Origin: Acidobacteriaceae bacterium | GTDB lineage: Bacteria; Acidobacteriota; Terriglobia; Terriglobales; Acidobacteriaceae | NCBI GenBank assembly: GCA_027452245.1 | Contig: DAIDGW010000131.1 | Coordinates: 1-34,072 of the forward strand | DNA length: 34,072 bases | Direction of reading: 5' to 3' | In this document: in pieces, positions 16,979 through 24,535 of the stretch | Layout: each line of letters starts with the position of its first letter | Position numbering within the stretch: position 1 is the first letter of the stretch | Position numbers and translations under genes: made by a program | The notes under the pieces: model-generated | Database searches by the model: none | Seen by the model: only the letters and a program-made list of their open reading frames with translations | What the model was told of the DNA's origin: nothing

Positions 16979-18580
16979 GTGCACGAGTTAGCCCAGCGAC
17001 TTCTTCGCCACATCCGCCGCCAGGAATTGCTGCTGCCGGGCGAACGCGTGGGTGTCGCCGTCTCCGGGGGGATCGACTCAGTCACTCTGCTGCATCTCCT
17101 GGCCGAGCTGCGCCACGAACTGGGCATCGTGCTCGCGGTCGTTCACTTCCACCACCAGTTGCGCGGAGCCGACGCCGATACGGACTCCGAGTTCGTGCAA
17201 AATCTGGCGCGCGAACACAAACTCGACTTTCACTCCGACACCGCCGACGTTTCGCAATTCGCCGCCAGCGAACACATGAGCGTGGAAGCGGCCGCGCGCG
17301 AGATGCGCTACGCCTATTTCCGCCACCTGCTGGGAGAGAATGCGTCGGCAGACGATCCGCAATCGGCCCGTGTTCTCAACAAGATCGCCACCGGACATAC
17401 GCTCGACGATCAGGCCGAAACCGTTCTGATGCGCGTCATCCGCGGCACCGGACTGCGCGGGCTGGGCGCGATCTATCCGCGCGTCATGGTGGAGGATGAT
17501 TCCGGCGAAGCGTGCGGCGAAATTATTCGTCCGCTGCTCACCACGCGGCGCGCGGAACTCGATCGCTATCTGCGTGAGATGGGGAAGAAGTGGCGCGAAG
17601 ATGCGACCAACACGGAAGCGAAATTCACGCGCAACCGCGTGCGCCATCAACTACTTCCCCTGCTCGAACGCGACTTCAATCCGTCCATCACGGAAAATCT
17701 GGCGGACCTTTCTGAAATTGCGCGCGCCGAAGAAGATTTTTGGGAAAACGAGGCCGCGGGATGGCACGGCACGTTCATTCACTGGTTTGAGCCGGAATGG
17801 CTGGTCGCGTGGCAACGCAAACAGGGCGCGCGCGCGCTGGTGCAGATCGCGGGTGCGACCAAGGGTTGCGCGCCGAGCGATGCGGAAGTGCGAGCGCGCA
17901 TCGAAAATGCGAGTTGGCTGATCATGAATGCCTCGCTAAATGCGATGTGGCTGCTGGCGGAATCGCTGGCGGTGCAGAGAAGGATCATCAAGTCGGTTGG
18001 CGAGCAGGCGCGCATCCCCCTGGAATTCAAGCACATCGCAGAAATTTTGGAATTTGCGGCGGACGAAAAGAGTTCCGGAAAAGAACTGTCACTTCCCCTC
18101 GGTTGGAAATTGTGCTCGCGATCCGGCGAACTGCTGTGGGTCACTCCAAATCTCGCGAATGCGCAATCGGGCAGTGCGCAAACCGAATTTCAGGATTACG
18201 AATACGAACTCGCCGTGCCCGGGCAAGTGCTTGTTGCAGAAGCGGATGTGCGGATCGAAGCGCGCCGGATCGCCGCCGGAGAGGAGCGCGCGGCGTATAA
18301 TCCGGACGATCTTCTCGATGTAAACGCAATTTTGGGGACGTTGAAGGTGCGCAACTGGCGTGCGGGAGATCGTTTCTGGCCGGCGCATACCAAGTCGCCC
18401 AAGAAAATAAAGGAGTTGTTGCAGGAAAGGCACGTTCCACTTGCGGAACGGAAACTCTGGCCGGTGATGGTCACGGGAGAGGAAATTATCTGGGTGCGGG
18501 GATTTCCGGTGCCGGCAAAATTGCAGGCAAAAGCGGGAAAAGATGCGATCGCGATCGTCGCCGAGCGTGTTGGCGACTGA
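16979..18580 (+). CDS. tilS: tRNA(Ile)-lysidine synthase
   Basis: Essential enzyme that uses ATP to attach lysine to C34 of the AUA-reading tRNA(Ile), changing both its codon and its charging identity. The 533-residue product has the PP-loop motif VAVSGGIDSVTLLHLL, then VVHFHHQLRGADADTD and GHTLDDQAETVLMRVIRGTGLRGL, all typical of TilS; a linker domain and the C-terminal TilS domain (about 405-530; VRNWRAGDRFWPAHTKSPKKIKELL split over its core) complete it. The start is GTG at 16979, with no clear ribosome site. An HPRT-like gene follows after 30 bases, as in the widespread tilS-hpt pair, but ftsH is not next to them. Confidence 0.96.
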   Translation: MHELAQRLLRHIRRQELLLPGERVGVAVSGGIDSVTLLHLLAELRHELGIVLAVVHFHHQLRGADADTDSEFVQNLAREHKLDFHSDTADVSQFAASEHMSVEAAAREMRYAYFRHLLGENASADDPQSARVLNKIATGHTLDDQAETVLMRVIRGTGLRGLGAIYPRVMVEDDSGEACGEIIRPLLTTRRAELDRYLREMGKKWREDATNTEAKFTRNRVRHQLLPLLERDFNPSITENLADLSEIARAEEDFWENEAAGWHGTFIHWFEPEWLVAWQRKQGARALVQIAGATKGCAPSDAEVRARIENASWLIMNASLNAMWLLAESLAVQRRIIKSVGEQARIPLEFKHIAEILEFAADEKSSGKELSLPLGWKLCSRSGELLWVTPNLANAQSGSAQTEFQDYEYELAVPGQVLVAEADVRIEARRIAAGEERAAYNPDDLLDVNAILGTLKVRNWRAGDRFWPAHTKSPKKIKELLQERHVPLAERKLWPVMVTGEEIIWVRGFPVPAKLQAKAGKDAIAIVAERVGD

Positions 18581-18609
18581 AGTTGAAGCTGAGAACGAGA
18601 TAAAAATCT

Positions 18610-19146
18610 ATGCAAGCCACGGCAGCGCAAACACTTCGTCCAGTCATCTCGACCGATCAGATTCAAAAGCGAGTCAAAGAACTGGGGCGGCAGATTTCCG
18701 ACGACTATAAAGGAAAGCACGTGCAGGTGCTCGCGGTGCTGGAAAACAGCTTCATGTTCCTGGCGGACCTGGTGCGCGTGCTCGATATGCCGGTGGTGTG
18801 CCAGTTCATCAAGCCGAAGTACAGTCGGGGGCAATCGGGAAGCGCGAATGAAGTGACGGAAATCTTCTTCAGCCATGAGCCCGACATACGCGGGCAGCAC
18901 ATTCTTCTGGTCGAAGGGCTGGTGCACTCGGGGGTGACCACGGAATTCCTGATGAGCGACCTGCGGGCGCGCGGGGCGGCGTCGGTGAAAGTGGTCACGC
19001 TGCTGGACCGGCAGTCGGCGCGGCGGGTCGCGCTGCAGCCGGACTACTTCGGTTTTCTGGTGGACGACAAGTTTCTGGTGGGATACGGACTGGGAGCCGT
19101 GGATCAGGTCAATCGCAACCTTCCGTATTTAGCGGCGCTGATCTAA
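18610..19146 (+). CDS. HPRT-like phosphoribosyltransferase fold protein with degenerate active site
   Basis: Protein of 178 residues that aligns along its length with bacterial hypoxanthine phosphoribosyltransferase (SFMFLADLVRVLD, then RGQHILLVEG, then VDDKFLVGYG and RNLPYL), and sits behind tilS as hpt usually does. The active site is nonetheless broken. The PRPP loop, normally VEDIIDTGxT, reads VEGLVHSGVT: only Glu102 of the acidic pair remains (Gly103), and the catalytic Asp is His106. The PPi-binding Lys-Gly of the cis-peptide loop is Glu45-Asn46. The purine-contacting Lys is Gln143. The Mg-binding Asp in GYxLD is Gly162. Purine salvage activity is therefore unlikely. Reading frame and codon usage are intact, so it is not a decaying pseudogene. 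It may work by binding, perhaps with TilS. Confidence 0.85.
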   Translation: MQATAAQTLRPVISTDQIQKRVKELGRQISDDYKGKHVQVLAVLENSFMFLADLVRVLDMPVVCQFIKPKYSRGQSGSANEVTEIFFSHEPDIRGQHILLVEGLVHSGVTTEFLMSDLRARGAASVKVVTLLDRQSARRVALQPDYFGFLVDDKFLVGYGLGAVDQVNRNLPYLAALI

Positions 19147-19184
19147 AGCTGTCTGCTGGCGCAACGCCCAACGGGTGCTCAACG

Positions 19185-19218
19185 AAAATGGCTCCAGATG
19201 CGGAACTGGGGCCATTTT
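19185..19218 (+). terminator. Terminator after tilS-hpt
   Basis: AAAATGGCTCCAG (19185-19197) pairs with CTGGGGCCATTTT (19206-19218) at 12 of 13 positions plus one G-U, around an eight-base loop. Its A-run and T-run flank the stem, so it can work on both strands. Confidence 0.75.
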
Positions 19219-19363
19219 CATTTGCTGCGATAGGGGAGGACTGCCTACCTACCGACATTACTCACCTTCCTGAGGTCGTCTGTGCGCAGAATCACAAAAT
19301 ATTGAAAATAGGTCCGTTGGCGCGTCTTGGCGCTTTGAGCGGCGGTTGAGCCAAGTTTGCGCC

Positions 19364-19392
19364 TTGACAACCCCATCTTCCGGGCGTATCAA
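19364..19392 (+). promoter_or_regulatory. Sigma-70 promoter of the ethylene-receptor-like kinase
   Basis: TTGACA at 19364-19369 and TATCAA at 19387-19392 with a 17-base spacer. Transcription should start near 19400. Confidence 0.65.
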
Positions 19393-19521
19393 ATGGGCCA
19401 ACAAAGTGGCTCCAGCATTGCGGTCCGCTACACTGTCAATTCTGGGACGAGGACGGGCGCACGATCTGATGTGGGGAAAGGAACTGACAGGGTTCGGGCC
19501 AGCTGGAAGGAGTAAATCTAG

Positions 19522-22443
19522 ATGTTGCCGCCCGGGGGCGAAAGTAGTTTCTTCCATCCTTCATTAACTCAAAGACGACAACTTATTCTGAGCGCGACTT
19601 CGGTTTCGGCCGTGGTTGCCGGCATGTTGATGGTTTATCACCGGGCTGTATTTTCCGAGCGTTACATGCCGCACGCGTTCTGCTATCTGGAAAAGCCGGG
19701 ACTGGTGTGGACGCACGTGATCGCGGATACGCTGATCGGACTTTCTTACATGGCGATCTCAGCGTCGCTCGCCTACCTGGTGATTAAGGGGAGGCGCGAG
19801 ATTCCCTTCCGGTGGATGTTTGTGGCATTCGGTCTGTTCATCGTGGCCTGCGGGTGGACGCATTTTATCGAGACACTCACGGTGTGGGTTCCGGTATATG
19901 TGTTCTCGGCGGGAGTGAAGGTGTTTACGGCGGTGGCATCGGTGTGCACGGCGGCGGCCCTGCCCTTCATGATTCCGCGATCGCTGAATCTTATTCGGGA
20001 AGCGAAAGAGTCGGAGAAGCGGCAGCAGGAACTGGAGCTGGTGCTGGAGCAGCGCAATGACGCGCAGGCGGAACTGCGAAGCGCCAATGTCAGGCTGGAA
20101 GAGCTTGTGCGGGTACGCACGGCACAACTGGAGAAAGCCAATAGCGATCTGCACTCGGAATTGGAACAGCGCAAGCAACTGCAAACTTCGATCGGGAGGC
20201 TGGCTGCGATTGTGGAGTCATCGCAGGACGCGATCCTGGCCAAAGATCTCAGTGGGGTGGTGACAGCGTGGAATCGCGGCGCCGAGAGACTGTATGGATA
20301 CAGCGCACAGGAGGTAATCGGACGGCATGTTTCGTTCATTGTTCCACCCCAGCGGCGGGGGGAAATCGACGAAATCATGCGAACGGTCACCCGCGGGGAG
20401 AGCATGGAGCCCTACACGACGGAACGCATTAACAAAGCGGGAGCGATCCTCCAGGTTTCGCTGACGGCGTCTCCGGTGTTCGACGACCAGGGCCAGATCG
20501 TAGGCGCATCGGCGATCGCACGAGACATCAGTGCCGCGATTCGGGCGGAGGAACAGTTGCGGGAATCGGAGAAGCAGTACCGGTTGATGTTCAATAGCAA
20601 TCCGCTGCCCATGTGGATCTTTGACCGCCAGTCGCTGCGATTTCTGGCAGTGAATCAAGCGGCGGTGCGGCAGTACGGGTATTCGCGGGAGGAATTTTTC
20701 CGGATGACGATTCTGGACATTCGCCCGCCGGAGGATGTGCCGGCTGTGGTGCAAAAGGTGGCGACTCCGATGGTGGGGATGCAGGAGAAAGAGATCTGGC
20801 GGCATCGCAAGAAGGATGGATCGATCATTGACGTTGACGTAACCGCCTGCGCGCTGAAGGTTCCGACGCCGGACTCGGTGCTGGTGCTGGCGCACGATGT
20901 GACGGAACGGGTGGAGAACGAGAGGAAGTTACGTCAATCGGAGGAGAGATTTTCAAAGGCATTTCGCTCGAGTCCGTTTGGAATTACGATCAGCAGCGAA
21001 GCTGAAGGACGTTACATTGATGCGAACCCCGCGTTCCTGCAAGCGATGGGCTACGAAAGAGATGAATTGGTCAATCACACTTCGCTTGAACTTAATGTCT
21101 GGTGCGACCCGGGCGAGCGACAGCTCATTTTGGAGCGGTTGAACCGCTCCGGTGCAGACAAGGGAGCGGAGGTCCGGTTCAGGACGAAAGCGGGACAGAT
21201 TCGGCGAGTGGAGGTAACTCCGGAACGAATCCGGCTTGGCGATGAATCCTGCATTCTGTCCACAAACCACGATGTTACGGAGCAACGGCAACTCGAACAG
21301 CAGTTCCTGCAGGCGCAGAAGATGGAGGCGGTGGGACGGTTAGCGGGAGGAATCGCCCACGACTTCAACAATATGCTGGGCGTGATTATCGGGTACGCAG
21401 AACTGGCGCAGCATCAGGGGCCAGGAGAATATGCCCGGGTTCAGAAATATCTTGAGGCGATCCAGAAAACAGGGAAGAGCGCTGCCACACTCGTGCGGCA
21501 GCTGCTTGTGTTCAGCAGCCAGCAACAGCAAGTCAAGCGGGTGCTGAACCTGAATGCGGTGATCGAGAACATCAGCAACATGCTGCGGCACATGATCGGA
21601 GAAGACATCACGTTGAACTTCCGCCCGATGGAGCCGCTGGGCAGCGTGCAGGTCGACCTGGGGCAGATGGAGCAGGTGCTGATGAACCTGGCGGTCAACG
21701 CGCGGGATGCGATGCCGAAAGGCGGCGAGCTGCTGATCGAAAGCTTCAACGTGGATCTTGATGAAGCGTATATCGGGCAGCAGGGGCCGGTGAAAGCGGG
21801 ATCATACGTGATGCTGGCGGTCTCAGATAGCGGGGTAGGGATGGATCAGGACACGATGAGAAGAATCTTCGAGCCCTTCTTCACCACAAAAGAGCCGGGC
21901 AAAGGCACGGGGCTTGGCCTGGCGACGGTCTGGGGAATCGTGAAGCAAAGCGGCGGCTATGTTTCGGTTTACAGCGAACCGGGGCACGGCACGACGTTCA
22001 AGATTTACCTGCCGCGAGTGGACCAGATGGCGGAGAGCCTGATTCCGGCGAATGTGAAAGTGGTTCCACCTTCAGGACACGAAACCGTGCTGGTGGTGGA
22101 AGACGATAACGAGCTGCGGGCGCTGGCGGTGACGGTGCTGCAGGAGAAGGGATACAACGTCCTGTCGGCGAGCAACGGGGCGATGGCCCTGGAATTTGCG
22201 CAACAGTTCCCGGGCGAGATTTCGTTGTTGCTGACGGACGTGATCATGCCGGGGATGTCGGGGCCGGAGCTGGTGACTGAGATTCAGAAGCGGCGTCCGG
22301 GAATGAAGGCGTTATTCATGTCGGGATATGCGAAGAACCTGATCGTGGAGGAAGGCGTGCTGAGCAAGGAGTCGGCGATGCTGACGAAGCCTTTTTCCAG
22401 CGTGGAATTGCTGATGAAAGTCCGGTCGGTTTTGGAAGGGTGA
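19522..22443 (+). CDS. Hybrid sensor histidine kinase with ETR1-type ethylene-binding membrane domain
   Basis: Membrane sensor of 973 residues. The N-terminal part (about 20-155) has four hydrophobic helices; the last three match the plant ethylene receptor ETR1 and the cyanobacterial Etr1. Asp69, Tyr76, Ile107, Cys110 and His114 correspond to ETR1 Asp25, Tyr32, Ile62, Cys65 and His69, with the Cu(I) ligands in FIVACGWTHF; HAFCYLEKPGLVW precedes them as in other bacterial members. An extra N-terminal helix is not in ETR1. A coiled coil (about 160-222) leads to three PAS domains (about 227-345, 349-465 and 473-595), a HisKA domain with His613 in GGIAHDFNN, an ATPase domain (N-box near 713, TGLGLATVWGIV near 797) and a receiver domain (about 855-970) with Asp906 in LTDVIMPG. 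AAGGAG precedes the ATG. It would signal through phosphotransfer in response to ethylene, copper or light-like cues; no separate response regulator is adjacent. Confidence 0.9.
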   Translation: MLPPGGESSFFHPSLTQRRQLILSATSVSAVVAGMLMVYHRAVFSERYMPHAFCYLEKPGLVWTHVIADTLIGLSYMAISASLAYLVIKGRREIPFRWMFVAFGLFIVACGWTHFIETLTVWVPVYVFSAGVKVFTAVASVCTAAALPFMIPRSLNLIREAKESEKRQQELELVLEQRNDAQAELRSANVRLEELVRVRTAQLEKANSDLHSELEQRKQLQTSIGRLAAIVESSQDAILAKDLSGVVTAWNRGAERLYGYSAQEVIGRHVSFIVPPQRRGEIDEIMRTVTRGESMEPYTTERINKAGAILQVSLTASPVFDDQGQIVGASAIARDISAAIRAEEQLRESEKQYRLMFNSNPLPMWIFDRQSLRFLAVNQAAVRQYGYSREEFFRMTILDIRPPEDVPAVVQKVATPMVGMQEKEIWRHRKKDGSIIDVDVTACALKVPTPDSVLVLAHDVTERVENERKLRQSEERFSKAFRSSPFGITISSEAEGRYIDANPAFLQAMGYERDELVNHTSLELNVWCDPGERQLILERLNRSGADKGAEVRFRTKAGQIRRVEVTPERIRLGDESCILSTNHDVTEQRQLEQQFLQAQKMEAVGRLAGGIAHDFNNMLGVIIGYAELAQHQGPGEYARVQKYLEAIQKTGKSAATLVRQLLVFSSQQQQVKRVLNLNAVIENISNMLRHMIGEDITLNFRPMEPLGSVQVDLGQMEQVLMNLAVNARDAMPKGGELLIESFNVDLDEAYIGQQGPVKAGSYVMLAVSDSGVGMDQDTMRRIFEPFFTTKEPGKGTGLGLATVWGIVKQSGGYVSVYSEPGHGTTFKIYLPRVDQMAESLIPANVKVVPPSGHETVLVVEDDNELRALAVTVLQEKGYNVLSASNGAMALEFAQQFPGEISLLLTDVIMPGMSGPELVTEIQKRRPGMKALFMSGYAKNLIVEEGVLSKESAMLTKPFSSVELLMKVRSVLEG

Positions 22444-22512
22444 AAACAGATTCTCGCCGCGCCCGGAATGACAAGGGCCGCAGGCGAGCGGACCCCTCTC
22501 AAACGAGTTAAG

Positions 22513-22540
22513 AGACAGTTCTGACTGTCTATGCCATAAT
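22513..22540 (+). promoter_or_regulatory. Promoter with overlapping palindrome for the multicopper oxidase
   Basis: AGACAGT TCTG ACTGTCT (22513-22530) is a perfect 7-bp palindrome. GAGACA (22512-22517) can serve as -35 box and CATAAT (22535-22540) as -10 box with a 17-base spacer, so a protein bound to the palindrome would block or recruit RNA polymerase. About 30 bases remain to the GTG start. Confidence 0.5.
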
Positions 22541-22570
22541 GACCGCCACCAATTCAGGGCGGAGAATCCC

Positions 22571-24448
22571 GTGACTACACGCACGTTGTGTTGTTGGGCC
22601 CTAGTCTGCTTGCTGGCGGCGAGCGCGTTCGCGCAGAGTCCGGCTGCCGATGACATTCAAGCCAACCAGAATCGCACTCCCGCAGGGAAACTCGAGAACG
22701 GAGTGCTCACCGTTCATCTCGAAATGCGGGCCGGAACGTGGCACGTGGAAGCCGAGGACGGACCTCCGCTGTACGTGCAGGCGTTCGGAGAGGCGGGGCA
22801 GGCGGCGCAAATTCCGGGGCCGCTGCTGCGGATGAAGGAAGGCACGCAGGTCCATGTGACCGTGGCGAATCAGTTGAAGAAAAAGGCGACGCTGTATGGG
22901 CTGAACACGCGTCCGGGAGATCCAAAAACGGCAGGGATCGAACTAGAACCGGGAGCGAGCCGCGAAGTGACATTCGTGGCGGGCGCGCCGGGAACTTATT
23001 ACTACTGGGCACGAACGGTAAGCCCGGCGGGGGATGACCAGCCATATCTGGCGGACGCGCAGCTCAATGGAGCATTCGTCATCGATCCGGCGGGAGAGGT
23101 TCCGGCCGATCGCATTTTCGTGATCGGGCTGATGTTCGTGCTGCCGGATGCGCTGCACAAAGGCGTGGAGGTCGTCAGTATCAATGGGAAGTCGTATCCC
23201 TACACCGAGCCGCTGCAATACACGGCGGGAGATATGATCCGGTGGCGGGTGATCAATCCGGGGGCCTCCGAACATCCGATGCACCTGCATGGCGCGTTCT
23301 ATCAATTGCTGAGCCTAGGTGATTTCGAAAAAGACACCGCCTTCTCGCCAGGAGAGCGCCAGTTGGTGGTAACCAAGGACCTGATGGCAGGACAGACGAT
23401 GATGCTCCAATGGACTCCGGGGCATGAGGGACGCTGGCTCTTCCACTGCCACTTCAGCTCGCACATCGGCGCCGAGGAGCGGGTACCCGAACTCAAGAGG
23501 GCGGGAATGGAGGCAAATCCCGGAGACGGCAGTTCGGCGCACAAGGCGATGGCGATGCCGGACATGAATGACATGGCGGGCCTGGTGCTGACGATCAATG
23601 TGGCACCGCGCAAGGGGGCAGCGCCGGAGGCCGAGGCGCGTCCGGTGCACAAGATCGATCTGGTGCTGGAGCCGACGGCGGAAGCGGGAAAGTTGCCGAC
23701 ATTTACCTGCCAGGTGAGGGAAGGCAAGAAGATGGTTGTATCGCAGGATGGGGCGATGGGGCCGCCGATGATTGTGACGCGGGGGGAGCCGACCGAGGTA
23801 ACGGTCATTAACAATCTGAAGGAGCCGACGACGATCCATTGGCATGGCCTGGAACTGGATGCGTACTATGACGGTGTCGTGGGGGGCGGGGTGGGCAATC
23901 AGGTCACGCCGGCGATTCCTGCCGGAGGAACGTTCGTGGCGCGGTTCACGCCGAATCGCGCAGGGACGTTTATTTATCACACCCATTCGCCGGATCTGAA
24001 TCAGCTGGCGGGCGGGGTGTACGGACCGCTGATCGTACTGGAGCCGGGAGAGCATTTCGATGCGGAGCACGACAAGGTGCTGGCGCTGGGCAGCCGCGAT
24101 CCGTCTTTTTTTGCGAAGCGCATTACGCTGAACGGGAGCGAGCAGCCGAGTCCGATCATCCTGAAACGCGGGGCGAGGTACCGCCTGAGGATCATCGATA
24201 TGGGGGCCGACCTGGCGGCCGATCTTGAACTGGGAGACAAGCAGCACCCGGTGAGCTGGGAAGCCATTGCCAAAGATGGAGCGGCGCTTCCGGCGCCATT
24301 GATGCAGACCAGCGTGGCGAAGCTGCATATTGCCTCGGGCGAGGTGTATGACTTCCAACTGCAGCCGGAAACGGCGGGAGAGATTCCCTTGCAGGTGGAG
24401 AATGAAGTGAACCATGCGAAGCTGCTGGCGAAGATTGTGGTGGAATAA
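22571..24448 (+). CDS. Multicopper oxidase with permuted copper-motif order
   Basis: Exported cupredoxin-fold oxidase of 625 residues with a signal peptide to about residue 21. It has all ten usual copper ligands, but in permuted order: HPMHLHG (His235, 238, 240) and HCHFSSH (His292, Cys293, His294, His298) come first, and HWHG (His423, 425) and YHTH (His470, 472) come after. In laccases and CopA-type enzymes the HWHG and YHTH motifs come first. A first cupredoxin domain (about 45-175) is present but ligand-free: YGLNTRPG and YYYWART stand where HWHG and YHTH would be. A last domain (about 500-625) also lacks ligands. The trinuclear centre could form between domains 2 and 3. A Met/His-rich linker (325-335) may bind copper. 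Start is GTG at 22571 with GGCGGAGA upstream. Substrate unknown; Cu(I), metal ions or phenolics are all possible. Confidence 0.9.
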   Translation: MTTRTLCCWALVCLLAASAFAQSPAADDIQANQNRTPAGKLENGVLTVHLEMRAGTWHVEAEDGPPLYVQAFGEAGQAAQIPGPLLRMKEGTQVHVTVANQLKKKATLYGLNTRPGDPKTAGIELEPGASREVTFVAGAPGTYYYWARTVSPAGDDQPYLADAQLNGAFVIDPAGEVPADRIFVIGLMFVLPDALHKGVEVVSINGKSYPYTEPLQYTAGDMIRWRVINPGASEHPMHLHGAFYQLLSLGDFEKDTAFSPGERQLVVTKDLMAGQTMMLQWTPGHEGRWLFHCHFSSHIGAEERVPELKRAGMEANPGDGSSAHKAMAMPDMNDMAGLVLTINVAPRKGAAPEAEARPVHKIDLVLEPTAEAGKLPTFTCQVREGKKMVVSQDGAMGPPMIVTRGEPTEVTVINNLKEPTTIHWHGLELDAYYDGVVGGGVGNQVTPAIPAGGTFVARFTPNRAGTFIYHTHSPDLNQLAGGVYGPLIVLEPGEHFDAEHDKVLALGSRDPSFFAKRITLNGSEQPSPIILKRGARYRLRIIDMGADLAADLELGDKQHPVSWEAIAKDGAALPAPLMQTSVAKLHIASGEVYDFQLQPETAGEIPLQVENEVNHAKLLAKIVVE

Positions 24449-24535
24449 GAGTAAGAGGTGCGCACCGCAAGAAGCAGATCGCTCAAAAAATACGGAAGCG
24501 CTGCAAGGAACAAGCTGGGAATTACTCGCGAGACG

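Larger units (their letters stand above)
19147..19521. other. Intergenic region before the ethylene-receptor-like kinase
   Basis: A 375-base gap holding a strong terminator-like hairpin after the HPRT-like gene (19185-19218) and a good sigma-70 promoter for the kinase (19364-19392). About 120 bases separate the predicted transcription start from the kinase ATG. I see no gene here. Confidence 0.6.

Noticed and set aside
23315-24415. 366-codon minus-strand frame
   Set aside because: Antisense to the multicopper oxidase; Arg/His-rich composition typical of a shadow frame in GC-rich DNA.
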